NCBI GenBank assembly: GCA_900542275.1
Contig: UQMW01000004.1
Coordinates: 34,933 to 98,932, forward strand
Length of the DNA stretch: 64,000 bases
From: an uncultured Collinsella sp.
GTDB taxonomy: Bacteria > Actinomycetota > Coriobacteriia > Coriobacteriales > Coriobacteriaceae
Direction: 5' to 3'
In this document: positions 24,350 through 32,421 of the stretch, piece by piece
Numbering within the stretch: the first letter of the stretch is position 1
How the letters are laid out: each line of letters begins with the position of its first letter
Notes under the pieces: model-generated
Seen by the model: only the letters and a program-made list of their open reading frames with translations
Databases searched by the model: none
Told to the model about the DNA's origin: nothing
Translations under genes and position numbers: made by a program

Positions 24350-24914
24350 ATAAGCCGCAAAATCACAATCTTTGACGCCACCCTGTGCGACGGTGAGCAG
24401 TCGCCGGGCGCCAGCATGAATACCGAGGAAAAGCTCTTCATCGCCCGCCAGCTGGTGCGCATGAACGTGGACGTTATCGAGGCGGGCTTTCCCATCTCGA
24501 GTCCTGGTGACTTTCGCTCCGTACAGGAGATTGGCAAGATTGCGGGCGACCGATGCACGGTATGCGGCCTGACGCGCGCTGTCGACAGGGATATCGAAGT
24601 GGCTGCAGAGGCGCTCAAAACGGCCCAGAGGCCCCGTATCCATACAGGGCTGGGTGTGAGCACCAGTCACCTGCGCGACAAGCTCCATATGACTGAGGAA
24701 AGGGCAATTGAGTGAGCGATCCATGCCGTCAAACATGCTCGCAAGTTCGTTGACGATGTTGAGTTTTATGCCGAGGATGCCGGCCGCTCCGATCAGGAGT
24801 TTCTGGTGCGCATTATCGAGGCGGCCGTAAAGGCCGGTGCCACGGTCGTGAACATCCCCGATACGATGGGCTACAACATGCCGTGGGACTTTGGCGCCCG
24901 CATCCGTGACCTGC
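24350..24914 (+). pseudogene. leuA: 2-isopropylmalate synthase (leuA) 5' fragment
   Basis: The frame reads SRKITIFDATLCDGEQSPGASMNTEEKL and continues as LeuA through VIEAGFPISSPGDFRSV and VVNIPDTMGYNMPWDFGARI. Where the start codon should stand, seven bases after AGGAGGA, there is ATA (24350-24352) instead of ATG. An in-frame TGA occurs at 24713-24715, where relatives have an amino acid before AIHAVKHARK. The active-site arginine expected in TLRDGEQ is Cys. After RIRDLRGR the homology stops and leuB sequence begins in another frame. LeuA catalyses the first committed step of leucine synthesis; this copy cannot be functional. Confidence 0.9.
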
Positions 24915-25556
24915 GCGGGCGCTGCGGGTGCGGCCGGTCAGCGTGCGGTCGACGTGATGGAGTATCGCGAGTACGAGATTGAGCGCATTGCGCGCCAGGC
25001 ATTTGAGGCGGCGCGCAAACGTCGCGGCAAGGTGACGAGCGTTGATAAGCGCAACGTGCTGGAGACGAGCCGCATGTGGCGCGAGATCGTGCATCGCGTG
25101 CAAGACGAGGAGTACTCCGACGTGGAGCTTGAGGACCTGCTCGTCGACAACGCCGCCATGCAGCTCATCAGTCGACCGGCAGACTTTGACGTCGTGGTGA
25201 CGGAGAACATGTTCGGCGACATCCTGTCCGATGAGGCGGCTCAGATTACCGGATCGCTCGGTATGCTTGCCTCTGCCTCGCTGGATGATGGCGTATCGCT
25301 GTTTGGGCCGAGCGCTGGCAGCGCTCCTGACATCGCGGGGCTCGGCGTGGCCAATCCGCTGGCTCAAATCTTGTCGGTGGCGATGCTGCTGACCTACGCG
25401 CTCGACATGGGCGAGCAAGCCGCGTGGATCGAGAGCGCCGTGGCGCGCGTGCTCGACGAGGGCTGGCGCACCCGTGACATCGCCGATGTCAACACCCCGG
25501 CAGATAAGATCCTCGACACCACGACGATGGGCGACAAGGTCGTCGCCGCGCTGTAG
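24915..25556 (+). pseudogene. leuB: 3-isopropylmalate dehydrogenase (leuB) 3' fragment
   Basis: From about 24915 the sequence encodes the C-terminal two-thirds of LeuB. It includes YEIERIARQAFEAARKRRGK, SVDKRNVLETSRMWRE with the catalytic lysine region, MQLISRPADFDVVVTENMFG and GSLGMLASASL. The N-terminal nucleotide-binding third is absent. It is joined out of frame to leuA, so leuC, leuD and both gene ends at the junction have been lost in one deletion. The open frame runs on to 25556 with intact codons, suggesting recent decay. Confidence 0.9.
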
Positions 25557-25581
25557 GCGATGCCGATTCAAGCTGTCAAAT

Positions 25582-25718
25582 ATCTCAATCTGTAACATCT
25601 AAGGGGCAAAATCGTTCCTACCTGTTACAGATTGAGATTTTCGGCCGAGCATCCGTGGTCTGTCTCGATCTGTAACAGCTAACCGATTATTTGGGCCCTA
25701 CCTGTTACAGATTGAGAC
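25582..25718. repeat. Tandem hairpin array, family II (two units)
   Basis: Hairpins at 25582-25637 and 25662-25718, unit starts 80 bases apart. Arms ATCTCAATCTGTAACA/TGTTACAGATTGAGAT and GTCTCGATCTGTAACA/TGTTACAGATTGAGAC are perfect. The 24-base loops differ. Confidence 0.88.
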
Positions 25719-25727
25719 AAACCGTTG

Positions 25728-25790
25728 GGACAGGTCGGACGAGTCAGCAAAACCACCACAAAGGTGCCTGTCCCCTTCGTGGTGGTTTTT
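25728..25790. repeat. Intergenic hairpin, family III (copy B) with 60-bp direct repeat
   Basis: The hairpin AACCACCACAAAGG..CCTTCGTGGTGGTT (25749-25790) is preceded by GGACAGGTCGGACGAGTCAG. The 60 bases 25728-25787 match 27744-27803 with two differences. Both copies have the same orientation and bracket the ECF sigma/DUF4179 module. Confidence 0.88.
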
Positions 25791-25907
25791 AGCGCAACGA
25801 GGTGTTCCCAGCCGACCATACGGGCGGCCTTGCGCTCACGCTGCTCGATGACAGCGCATCTTTAGACGCGAAGTGCGGAACCGGGTGCATATACGAGCCG
25901 CGTAGCG

Positions 25908-27038
25908 TTACGAATTCATGGGAATGACCGTATCGCCAATTTGTACGCTTGCAATCTTGTCTGTGTCACAAACTTGCGAGAACGGCCAGGTCTTGTGGAC
26001 ATCAGTGGTGCCGTTATCCAGTTTATTTGCGAAATAGCCGCTGTGGCTGGTTGCGTCCTCAACATGACCGTCTTTGAACGTCACGATGAGGGGTATGTTG
26101 CCAACGGCATCCATAGACTCCTCCATGTTTTGAGACATCTTGCCGCTGTTGTTGTCGTGTTCGATGGAACGATCTATGTTGTAGCGGACTGAAACGCCAA
26201 CGCAGGATACGGTGGCCTCTTGAATCGTCGCCTTGGTGCCGTTAAAGTTGACCGATTTGGGCGCGGGAATCGTAACGGATGTATCTTCGTAATTCAGCTG
26301 GAACTTAAGATCCCATGGGCCCGTAAGTATTTTCTTATACTCGGGAAGCTCTTTGCCAGCACGTGGCACAACGAGAGAGTTGATATGCGTGCGGACGGTC
26401 CTGCCCATAAGGCCGGGTGATTCAACGCTGAACTGTGCAAAGTATTGAATGCTGGAGTCATTGGGGTTCTTGTCAATGAGCCATGATTGGCCTTGGCCGC
26501 CATGCTCGCCATCAACGTATACGTTTCCATCGACACTTCCGGCGATAGTTCCGTTCTCGCCCGGCTCGGAAAGCTTTTTCAGGGCAGCGGGATCGTCGAA
26601 CGTAAGCGTATAGGCGATGGTAACCATATCCTTGTCGCCCATGATGGCGTCGGCGGTCACGGTGACTCCGTTGTTGGAGCAGCTAGCACCGACGGGCCGG
26701 CCAATACGGTCGATGATCTCGGTTTGAGAAGCAGGTCCGTCAAAGATGTCGGAAAGCATGTCAGAAGGAAGCGGCAGGACGCCTGTTGCCATAGCCGTGC
26801 CAGCGCCTCCAATGACGATAGCGAGGACTGCCGTTACAGCGGCAATGCGAGCGACTGTTCTTACGGGATGGCGGGCGATGCGCGGCTTGCGTCGCGTGCC
26901 ATTAAAGTTGCTTTGAGCGGTCGCCGCATCGCTCGAGGCGACGGACTGAGCAATCGAGTTTGCCATGTGCTGCTTCGCATTATCGGTAAACGAAATGTGC
27001 TCCAGGGCGTGGCGATAGTCATTCGAATTCGTAGTCAT
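25908..27038 (-). CDS. DUF4179 membrane protein, probable anti-sigma regulator
   Basis: A 376-residue single-pass membrane protein. A cytoplasmic N terminus of about 65 residues contains a short helical region (HALEHISFTDNAKQHMANSI). One transmembrane helix (AAVTAVLAIVIGGAGTAMAT, about 66-87) and an extracytoplasmic beta-rich domain of the DUF4179 type follow. Proteins of this layout next to ECF sigma factors are thought to hold the sigma factor at the membrane. The ATG overlaps the sigma gene by 20 bases, so the two are coupled. The signal sensed is unknown. Confidence 0.78.
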   Translation of the reverse strand: MTTNSNDYRHALEHISFTDNAKQHMANSIAQSVASSDAATAQSNFNGTRRKPRIARHPVRTVARIAAVTAVLAIVIGGAGTAMATGVLPLPSDMLSDIFDGPASQTEIIDRIGRPVGASCSNNGVTVTADAIMGDKDMVTIAYTLTFDDPAALKKLSEPGENGTIAGSVDGNVYVDGEHGGQGQSWLIDKNPNDSSIQYFAQFSVESPGLMGRTVRTHINSLVVPRAGKELPEYKKILTGPWDLKFQLNYEDTSVTIPAPKSVNFNGTKATIQEATVSCVGVSVRYNIDRSIEHDNNSGKMSQNMEESMDAVGNIPLIVTFKDGHVEDATSHSGYFANKLDNGTTDVHKTWPFSQVCDTDKIASVQIGDTVIPMNS

Positions 27039-27579
27039 TGTGGTCTCCTTTCAAGGAAAGCCGAAGTGACGCACGTCCGCGGCTAAGGTGCTGGGCGGTT
27101 GCAGCTGGCGTCGCGTGAACGGCGTCTGCGATTTCCCTGATGCTCATGCCTGCGTAGTAGTGCAAAAAGATGGCGATGCGCTGTGCTTGAGGCAGGGCCG
27201 TGACAGCGGAAAGAATGGCGCAGTCGCGTTGCGCGAATTCTTGCTCGGTATGTGTTACGGGTGCGCAGAAATCGGGGAGCGAATCGAGGTCGACAACCGG
27301 GTGATTCGCGTGCGTACGGCCGATATCGCGACATGCGTTCAGTGCGACTCGGATCACCCAAGCACGTTCGTGTTCGAGCGAGTCGAACGGTTGAGTGCGT
27401 TGGAGAATCTTGATCAGCGTGTCCTGGCAGATGTCTTGAGCGTCGTCAGCGGATCCAAGGGCCGAATAGCACAATCGAAGGATGAGGTCGGAATACGTGT
27501 CGACCAAGCGCTTTGCTTCCCGCTCGATCTGATCGGCATCGCATCGGAGCGTGCTATTGCGGTTACGGCGTGCAGGCAT
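27019..27579 (-). CDS. ECF-type RNA polymerase sigma factor
   Basis: A 186-residue sigma-70 family member with region 2 (LVDTYSDLILRLCYSALGSADDAQDICQDT split as about 28-57, then AWVIRVALNACRD) and region 4 (LPQAQRIAIFLHYYAGMSIREIADAVHA, with an HTH). Regions 1 and 3 are absent, as in the ECF group. ATG at 27579 follows GGAGGTGAC. A longer frame upstream has no ribosome site. It is co-translated with the DUF4179 gene. A sequence resembling an autoregulated promoter was not identified with confidence. Confidence 0.88.
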   Translation of the reverse strand: MPARRNRNSTLRCDADQIEREAKRLVDTYSDLILRLCYSALGSADDAQDICQDTLIKILQRTQPFDSLEHERAWVIRVALNACRDIGRTHANHPVVDLDSLPDFCAPVTHTEQEFAQRDCAILSAVTALPQAQRIAIFLHYYAGMSIREIADAVHATPAATAQHLSRGRASLRLSLKGDHNDYEFE

Positions 27580-27668
27580 AGTGTCACCTCCAATTGGTCG
27601 TGGTGGATATAGGGAAGGCGTCTCGCGAGGTCCCTCTACATACAACACGGTCGAGACTGCATAAGTTG

Positions 27669-27700
27669 ACAAAAAAAGACGGCACGTGAGCGCCGTCCTT
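27669..27700 (-). terminator. Terminator of the metallophosphoesterase operon
   Basis: On the minus strand, GGACGGCGCTCACGTGCCGTC is a compact stem followed by seven T. Confidence 0.75.
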
Positions 27701-27743
27701 ACAAAACAATGAGTGTTCTCGTTAATTACACAAGCACCGTGAT

Positions 27744-27803
27744 GGACAGGTCGGACGAGTCAGCAAAACCACCATAAAGGTGCCTATCCCCTTCGTGGTG
27801 GTT
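27744..27803. repeat. Intergenic hairpin, family III (copy C)
   Basis: The 60-bp partner of 25728-25787. The hairpin part has AACCACCATAAAGG and CCTTCGTGGTGGTT. It lies between the sigma gene and the metallophosphoesterase 3' end. Confidence 0.88.
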
Positions 27804-27811
27804 GTTGGCAG

Positions 27812-28522
27812 TTACCAGGGGGTTCTGGCGGTTGAAGACTCGATTGCTTCGTGGCGTTTGAGCTCGCGGCGCATGGTTTGCGAGTTGAGCCAAGCGGCCT
27901 TCCAACCGCGCGTGGGGTAGCGCGCCTCGTCAATTTCGATCTTGGTATAGCCGCAGGCGTTGACAATCTTCGTTCCGCATGGGTGTTGGCGCTCGCGTTG
28001 AAAGTTGGGGCCGTAGCTTTGGTGCACATGCCCGTGAATCATATAGTCGGGACCCCAAGACTCAAGAGCCGCATTAAAGCACTCGAATCCTCGATGCGGC
28101 AGGTCGTCCAGGTCGCCCATGCCTGCGACGGGTGCATGGGTCAGCAGAATGTCGCAGCCGCAGACCATCCTCACTTTGCGGGACAGCTTGCGCACACGCT
28201 TGGCCATCTCGCGCTCGGTGTACATGTTGGCGCCGTCGCGGTAGCGCATGGAACCGCCCAGACCCGCAATGCGAATACCTCGGTACACATATACGCTGTC
28301 CTCAACACAAATGCACCCGCCCGGTGCATGGCGCGCGTAGCGGTCGTCGTGGTTGCCACGAACGTACACAAGCGGTTTGTTGATGACAGTGACCAAAAAC
28401 TCAAGATAGTCCGGATCCAGGTCGCCTGCGGATAGAATCAGGTCAACGTCCTCAAAGCGCTCCTTGCGAAAACATTCCCACAGGCAGCGCTCCTCTACAT
28501 CGGCAATGGCTAGGATATTCAT
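27812..28522 (-). CDS. Calcineurin-like metallophosphoesterase
   Basis: A 236-residue predicted cytoplasmic phosphoesterase. Metal-binding motifs occur in the usual order: IADVEE near the N terminus (the usual DxH is replaced by DVE), GDLDPDY, GNHDDRY, LTHAPV and IHGHVH. The first-motif change suggests an altered metal site. Its ATG overlaps the stop of the Bmp-domain gene by four bases (ATGA), so the two are one operon. Substrate unknown. Confidence 0.85.
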   Translation of the reverse strand: MNILAIADVEERCLWECFRKERFEDVDLILSAGDLDPDYLEFLVTVINKPLVYVRGNHDDRYARHAPGGCICVEDSVYVYRGIRIAGLGGSMRYRDGANMYTEREMAKRVRKLSRKVRMVCGCDILLTHAPVAGMGDLDDLPHRGFECFNAALESWGPDYMIHGHVHQSYGPNFQRERQHPCGTKIVNACGYTKIEIDEARYPTRGWKAAWLNSQTMRRELKRHEAIESSTARTPW

Positions 28523-30435
28523 AGGGCACGGACCTCCGCCTCGTTATCGAGCTGCGGAATCGAGCCTATAACGTTGTCAGCCAGCCAGTTCATCTCGACA
28601 ATCTGCGTGCTCGGCAGTGGGGGAAAGCCCTCGATCTGCACCACGCCGTCTTGGCTATGGAGCTCGCCGCCAAATGGATTGATGGAGCCCTCGACGATGC
28701 CATTGCGCAGTAGCTGAACAAGCTTGCGCGTCTGATAGGGCAGGCCCGGAGCGTAGCGAATGTCGATAACCCCCGAGCTCATGCCATACCAGTAGTTGAC
28801 GGCGCGTACCTGGCTGTCGTCACTGGTCTCATCCCAGGCTCCATGCAGTAGGCTTCGCACGATAAGTTCGTAGTATCGGCCCCAGTTCCATACCGGCATG
28901 GCGATACCGGCAACCTCGCCGTCGACTAGGCGATGGAGCCCGTAGGCCGCGGGGTCTTCGAGCGACTTTGACATGTCGGCGCCGGTCATGACGCTTACAC
29001 CTTCGCGGCACATGGCCTCGGCAAGGCCCCCGGCGGGCACATCGCCCCAGGTCAGGATAATTTGCGCACGGGGGTCGAGCAGCGAGGCGCCAATCGCAAA
29101 GGCGTTGATCTCGCTAAGTGCGCCCGAGGCGAAGACTGACGCGTGATAACCGATGCGGTGGTTGTCCGCCATGCTGGCGGCAAGGGCGCCCAGGAGAAAC
29201 TTGGCCTCGTACATCTTGCCAAAGTACGATCGGACGCTTTGGTGGGGAAGGCCGATAGAGCAGTTGAGGAAACGAACCTGGGGATACTCAACGGCAGCCC
29301 TGAGCGTGTATTCCATCAGGCGGTGCGAGGTCGAGAAGATGACGTTTGCCCCATGTTTGACAGCCGTTTCCACGGCGGCGTAGAACACGTCCGGATCGTG
29401 GCAGTCCTCGAACGCCTCGGTGCGCACGATACCGCCAAAGTGCTCATCGAGATACTGACGTCCTTGGTCGTGCAGGCTGTCCCAGCTCGACGTCGCACAG
29501 GGGAACTCATGGATAAAGGCGATGCGCAGGGGATTGGCCGCCGAATAGACGGTCTTGCCCATAAAGAAGTTGAGCATGCCGGAGGTGGACTTGGCGGGCG
29601 ATTCCTCCTCATCGACGCTTGGTGCTTCGACAAGATCGACCTTGTCCTCGTCATTTTTGCCGGCAATGACCAGCTCGCGCCAAATCTTGCACAGGCGGTT
29701 TACGACGATATCCGTCGGCGTATCCAGCAGGCGGTCCTGGTTGTACACATTGAGGTAGACGAGCATGGCGTCGGCGGGCGTAATGTCCAGGTGGTCGCCG
29801 CCTGCGCGAAGGTAGGCGCGCTTAAAGAGCAGGAAGGTGTGGCGCAGGTAGTCGACCTTTTTCTGCGGCCATTTTTCGATAAGGTTCTGACCGAGCATCT
29901 TGGCGAGCGTCTCGTAGCTTCCCTCACGCGAGAACTCTATCTCGTATAGGGGACAGACGCGCCAAAACGCGCAGAACTCGCCGTACAGGCGGCTTTCGAC
30001 GGAATCCCATTTGCCGGGATAGAGACGGGTGACCTTGGCCGAAACCGTTGGAGCGTCCAGGAATTTGAGGACACTGACGCGTTTGTTGCCTTCCTGGACA
30101 TAGAACCGATGCATGAACTCGGTGACGATGATGGGGTCGCGATAGCCCTCGGTTACCTGGATGTCGTAGAGGTTGGACCACTTGCGAGCGAACTCGGTGT
30201 TAAACGGCAGCAGGGGCATAAAGTTGCATGAAAAGGCGGACTGACGGCCCTTGGTGACCGTGCCGACGACCATTTCGAGCGGAATATCCCGAAGGCCGAC
30301 GTTCTCTCGCTGACCTAAGGGGAGCTGAGCAACCAAACTGTCGAGGTCCGTAAGGTATGGATGCTCGCTTTGGCTGATGGCGCGTCGACGTCCTTGCTCG
30401 CCGCGCTTGCGTGCTTGACGATAGGCCTCTTCCAT
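28519..30435 (-). CDS. Cytoplasmic Bmp/PnrA-domain protein with ParB-like N-terminal part
   Basis: A 638-residue protein without a signal peptide. The N-terminal half (about 1-300) includes GRQSAFSCNFMPLLPFNTEF and FYVQEGNKRVSVLKFL, which resembles the ligand-binding core of ParB-like/DUF262 folds. The C-terminal half (about 305-560) is a Bmp/PnrA periplasmic-binding-like domain: LRIAFIHEFPCATSSWD, then GANVIFSTSHRLMEYTL, RFLNCSIG and FGKMYEAKFLLGALAASM. Exported Bmp proteins bind purine nucleosides. In the cytoplasm such domains act as sensors (for example Med of Bacillus). The coupled metallophosphoesterase suggests a nucleoside- or nucleotide-linked signal, which is inference. The start is ATG 30435, preceded by AGGGAG. 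Confidence 0.72.
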   Translation of the reverse strand: MEEAYRQARKRGEQGRRRAISQSEHPYLTDLDSLVAQLPLGQRENVGLRDIPLEMVVGTVTKGRQSAFSCNFMPLLPFNTEFARKWSNLYDIQVTEGYRDPIIVTEFMHRFYVQEGNKRVSVLKFLDAPTVSAKVTRLYPGKWDSVESRLYGEFCAFWRVCPLYEIEFSREGSYETLAKMLGQNLIEKWPQKKVDYLRHTFLLFKRAYLRAGGDHLDITPADAMLVYLNVYNQDRLLDTPTDIVVNRLCKIWRELVIAGKNDEDKVDLVEAPSVDEEESPAKSTSGMLNFFMGKTVYSAANPLRIAFIHEFPCATSSWDSLHDQGRQYLDEHFGGIVRTEAFEDCHDPDVFYAAVETAVKHGANVIFSTSHRLMEYTLRAAVEYPQVRFLNCSIGLPHQSVRSYFGKMYEAKFLLGALAASMADNHRIGYHASVFASGALSEINAFAIGASLLDPRAQIILTWGDVPAGGLAEAMCREGVSVMTGADMSKSLEDPAAYGLHRLVDGEVAGIAMPVWNWGRYYELIVRSLLHGAWDETSDDSQVRAVNYWYGMSSGVIDIRYAPGLPYQTRKLVQLLRNGIVEGSINPFGGELHSQDGVVQIEGFPPLPSTQIVEMNWLADNVIGSIPQLDNEAEVRAL

Positions 30436-30491
30436 GGTCTCTACTCCCTTAGTCGTTTAAACAACGATATAAACCATGGTACCACGATGCG

Positions 30492-30523
30492 AAACCACCA
30501 CAAAGGTGCTCCTTTGTGGTGGT
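30492..30523. repeat. Intergenic hairpin, family III (copy D, short)
   Basis: AAACCACCACAAAGG pairs with CCTTTGTGGTGGT across a 4-base loop. It lacks the GACAGG centre and abuts the mscS stop codon. Confidence 0.8.
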
Positions 30524-31291
30524 CTAGGCGATGATGGGGGCGATGGCGCGGATGCAGGCGTCGGCTGCCGTGAAGGTGGTGCTGTCGTCGCTGACGATAA
30601 AGATGATCTTGCCCTTGATGCCAAAGTCGCCGATCTCGCTAAAGAGCACGTACGGCTCCTTGTCAAAGCCAGAGATGGGAAGCACCGCGGCCTTGGTGGC
30701 GTCGGTAAGCTCATCTGCCAGCGCGTCCAGCGAGGCCCACTTAGACGTGTCCTTTACGGCAACGGGCACGGCCACGCGCCCAAAGGGCATCAGATGCACG
30801 AGCGTGTTCTTGGAGATGTTGGAGTTGGGCACAATGATGGTCTGCCCGCAGGCATCCTCGATGGTCGTGTGGCGCCAGGTGATGTCTTGGACCACGCCCG
30901 ACACGCCGCCGACCTCGATATTGTCGCCGGGCTTGATGATGCCCATGAAGGTCACCTGCATACCGCCGATAAGGTTCGACAGCGTGTCCTGAAAGCCGAG
31001 CGAGATGGCGATGCCGCCGACGCCAAGAGCGGCGACGAGGGCGTTTGCGTTGATGCCAAAACAGTTGTCGAGGATAAAGCTGCCGCCGATCATCCAGATG
31101 ACGGCGCGTGTGATGTTGATGAAGATGCTCGATGCTGGGAGCGGGTTATCATCGCGGTTAAGCAGGTGGTGCAGGGTCTTGGACGCGATTTTGGCGGCAA
31201 CGGCGGTGCCGATGGCCAAGATACCGGCCCAGATGATGTTGTGGACCCATCGTTGTGCAAAGAAATGAAGAATTGGCTCAAACAATTCCAT
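30524..31291 (-). CDS. mscS: MscS-family mechanosensitive ion channel
   Basis: A 255-residue inner-membrane channel that opens under membrane tension. Three transmembrane segments come first; TM3 carries the glycine- and alanine-rich pore sequence ALVAALGVGGIAISLGFQDT. The beta domain has KPGDNIEVGGVSGVVQDI and the IVPNS segment, and an alpha-beta C-terminal domain ends the protein. ATG at 31291 is chosen because GGAGG lies upstream and the protein begins MELFEPILHF. The frame stays open for 52 codons further upstream without support. Confidence 0.9.
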   Translation of the reverse strand: MELFEPILHFFAQRWVHNIIWAGILAIGTAVAAKIASKTLHHLLNRDDNPLPASSIFINITRAVIWMIGGSFILDNCFGINANALVAALGVGGIAISLGFQDTLSNLIGGMQVTFMGIIKPGDNIEVGGVSGVVQDITWRHTTIEDACGQTIIVPNSNISKNTLVHLMPFGRVAVPVAVKDTSKWASLDALADELTDATKAAVLPISGFDKEPYVLFSEIGDFGIKGKIIFIVSDDSTTFTAADACIRAIAPIIA

Positions 31292-31532
31292 GTAGGGAAA
31301 ACCTCCTAATGATCGTTCAACCATGATACCCATCAAGAAGCCCGTTCGATCACATCGGACGCGCCGATAACTTGAGATAGGGTGGCCGCGGTGACGTAAG
31401 CTGGGGCGTCGGCGAGCACGCCGGCAAGGAGTGCGGCGGTCAGGCAAGACGGGGAAGAGGTCTTCTCATGGCAGTTTCCTTAGTTCTTAACCAGTGGTCC
31501 CTGCTGATGCTGGATTATCGACATAATATGCG

Positions 31533-31572
31533 AAAACCGCCGCAAAGGTGTCTGTCCCTTTGCGGCGGTTTT
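31533..31572. repeat. Intergenic hairpin, family III variant (copy E)
   Basis: AAAACCGCCGCAAAGG and CCCTTTGCGGCGGTTTT. Both arms carry compensated changes relative to copies A-C (GCCGC for ACCAC), so pairing is kept while sequence drifts. Confidence 0.82.
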
Positions 31573-31587
31573 AACGTTTGCGCAGGT

Positions 31588-31629
31588 AAAACCTACCAAA
31601 ATAAATCTGTCTCTTTTTGGCAGGTTTTA
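31588..31629. repeat. Intergenic hairpin, family IV (AAACCTACCAAAA type)
   Basis: AAAACCTACCAAAA and TTTTTGGCAGGTTTT with CTGTCTC inside. It overlaps the stop codon of the ABC ATPase gene. Related copies are at 62132-62172 and 63926-63966. Confidence 0.78.
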
Positions 31630-32421
31630 GCTCAGCAGCATGCGGTCGTTGGCGAGCTCGCCGCCCGAGACCTCCTCGAACTTCTGCAGCAGGTCGGCCA
31701 CGGTGAGCGACTTCTTTTCGTCGCCTGCCACGTCGTAGATCACGTGGCCCTCGTGCATCATGATCAGGCGGTTGCCCAGACGGATGGCGTCATTCATGTT
31801 GTGCGTGACCATGAGCGTGGTCAGGTGGTTCTCGTCGACAATCTCCTCGGTCAGATTGAGCACCTTAGAGGCCGTCTTGGGGTCGAGGGCCGCGGTGTGC
31901 TCGTCGAGCAGCAGCAGGCGCGGCTTGGTGAGCGTGGCCATCAGCAGGGTGAGTGCCTGGCGCTGCCCGCCCGAGAGCAGGCCGACCTTGGCGTTGAGGC
32001 GCGTGTCCAGACCAAGGTCCAAGCGCTTGAGCAACTCAACGTACTCGTCCTTCTCGGCCTTGGTGACGCCCCACGAAAGACCGCGACGTTGGCCACGGCG
32101 CTTGGCGAGGGCCAGGTTCTCGGCGATCTGCATGTCGGCTGCGGTGCCGCGCATGGGGTCCTGGAACACGCGGCCCAGGTACTTTGCGCGCTGCGACTCG
32201 CTCAGGCGCGAGATGTCGGTGCCGTCGAGCTCGATGACACCCGAATCGAGCGGATACACGCCGGCGATCATATTGAGCAGCGTGGACTTGCCGGCGCCGT
32301 TGCCGCCGATCACGGTTACAAAGTCGCCATCATTGAGGGTAAGGTCGACGCCGGTAAGCGCGCGCTTCTCGGTGACGGTGCCCTTGTTAAAGGTCTTCTT
32401 GACGTGCGAGAGCTTAAGCAT
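31627..32421 (-). CDS. ABC transporter ATP-binding protein (TrpZ-like)
   Basis: A 264-residue ABC ATPase energising an importer. Walker A is IGGNGAGKST, the Q-loop is VFQDP, the signature is LSGGQRQAL, Walker B is LLLLDEHTAALD with the family-typical His in DEHT, and the switch His is in VTHNMND. DEHTAALD is characteristic of the ATPases paired with ABC_sub_bind (PF04392) proteins. It overlaps the permease gene end by eight bases. ATG 32421 is chosen for its spacing from GGGGAG, although ATG 32430 is possible. Last gene of a three-gene transporter operon. Confidence 0.88.
   Translation of the reverse strand: MLKLSHVKKTFNKGTVTEKRALTGVDLTLNDGDFVTVIGGNGAGKSTLLNMIAGVYPLDSGVIELDGTDISRLSESQRAKYLGRVFQDPMRGTAADMQIAENLALAKRRGQRRGLSWGVTKAEKDEYVELLKRLDLGLDTRLNAKVGLLSGGQRQALTLLMATLTKPRLLLLDEHTAALDPKTASKVLNLTEEIVDENHLTTLMVTHNMNDAIRLGNRLIMMHEGHVIYDVAGDEKKSLTVADLLQKFEEVSGGELANDRMLLS

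Noticed and set aside
24139..24350. A T-box riboswitch controlling the leu remnant.
   Set aside because: No TGGNACC antiterminator sequence or specifier stem is visible; the leader-peptide reading explains the sequence better. The same check was negative before asnS and cysS.
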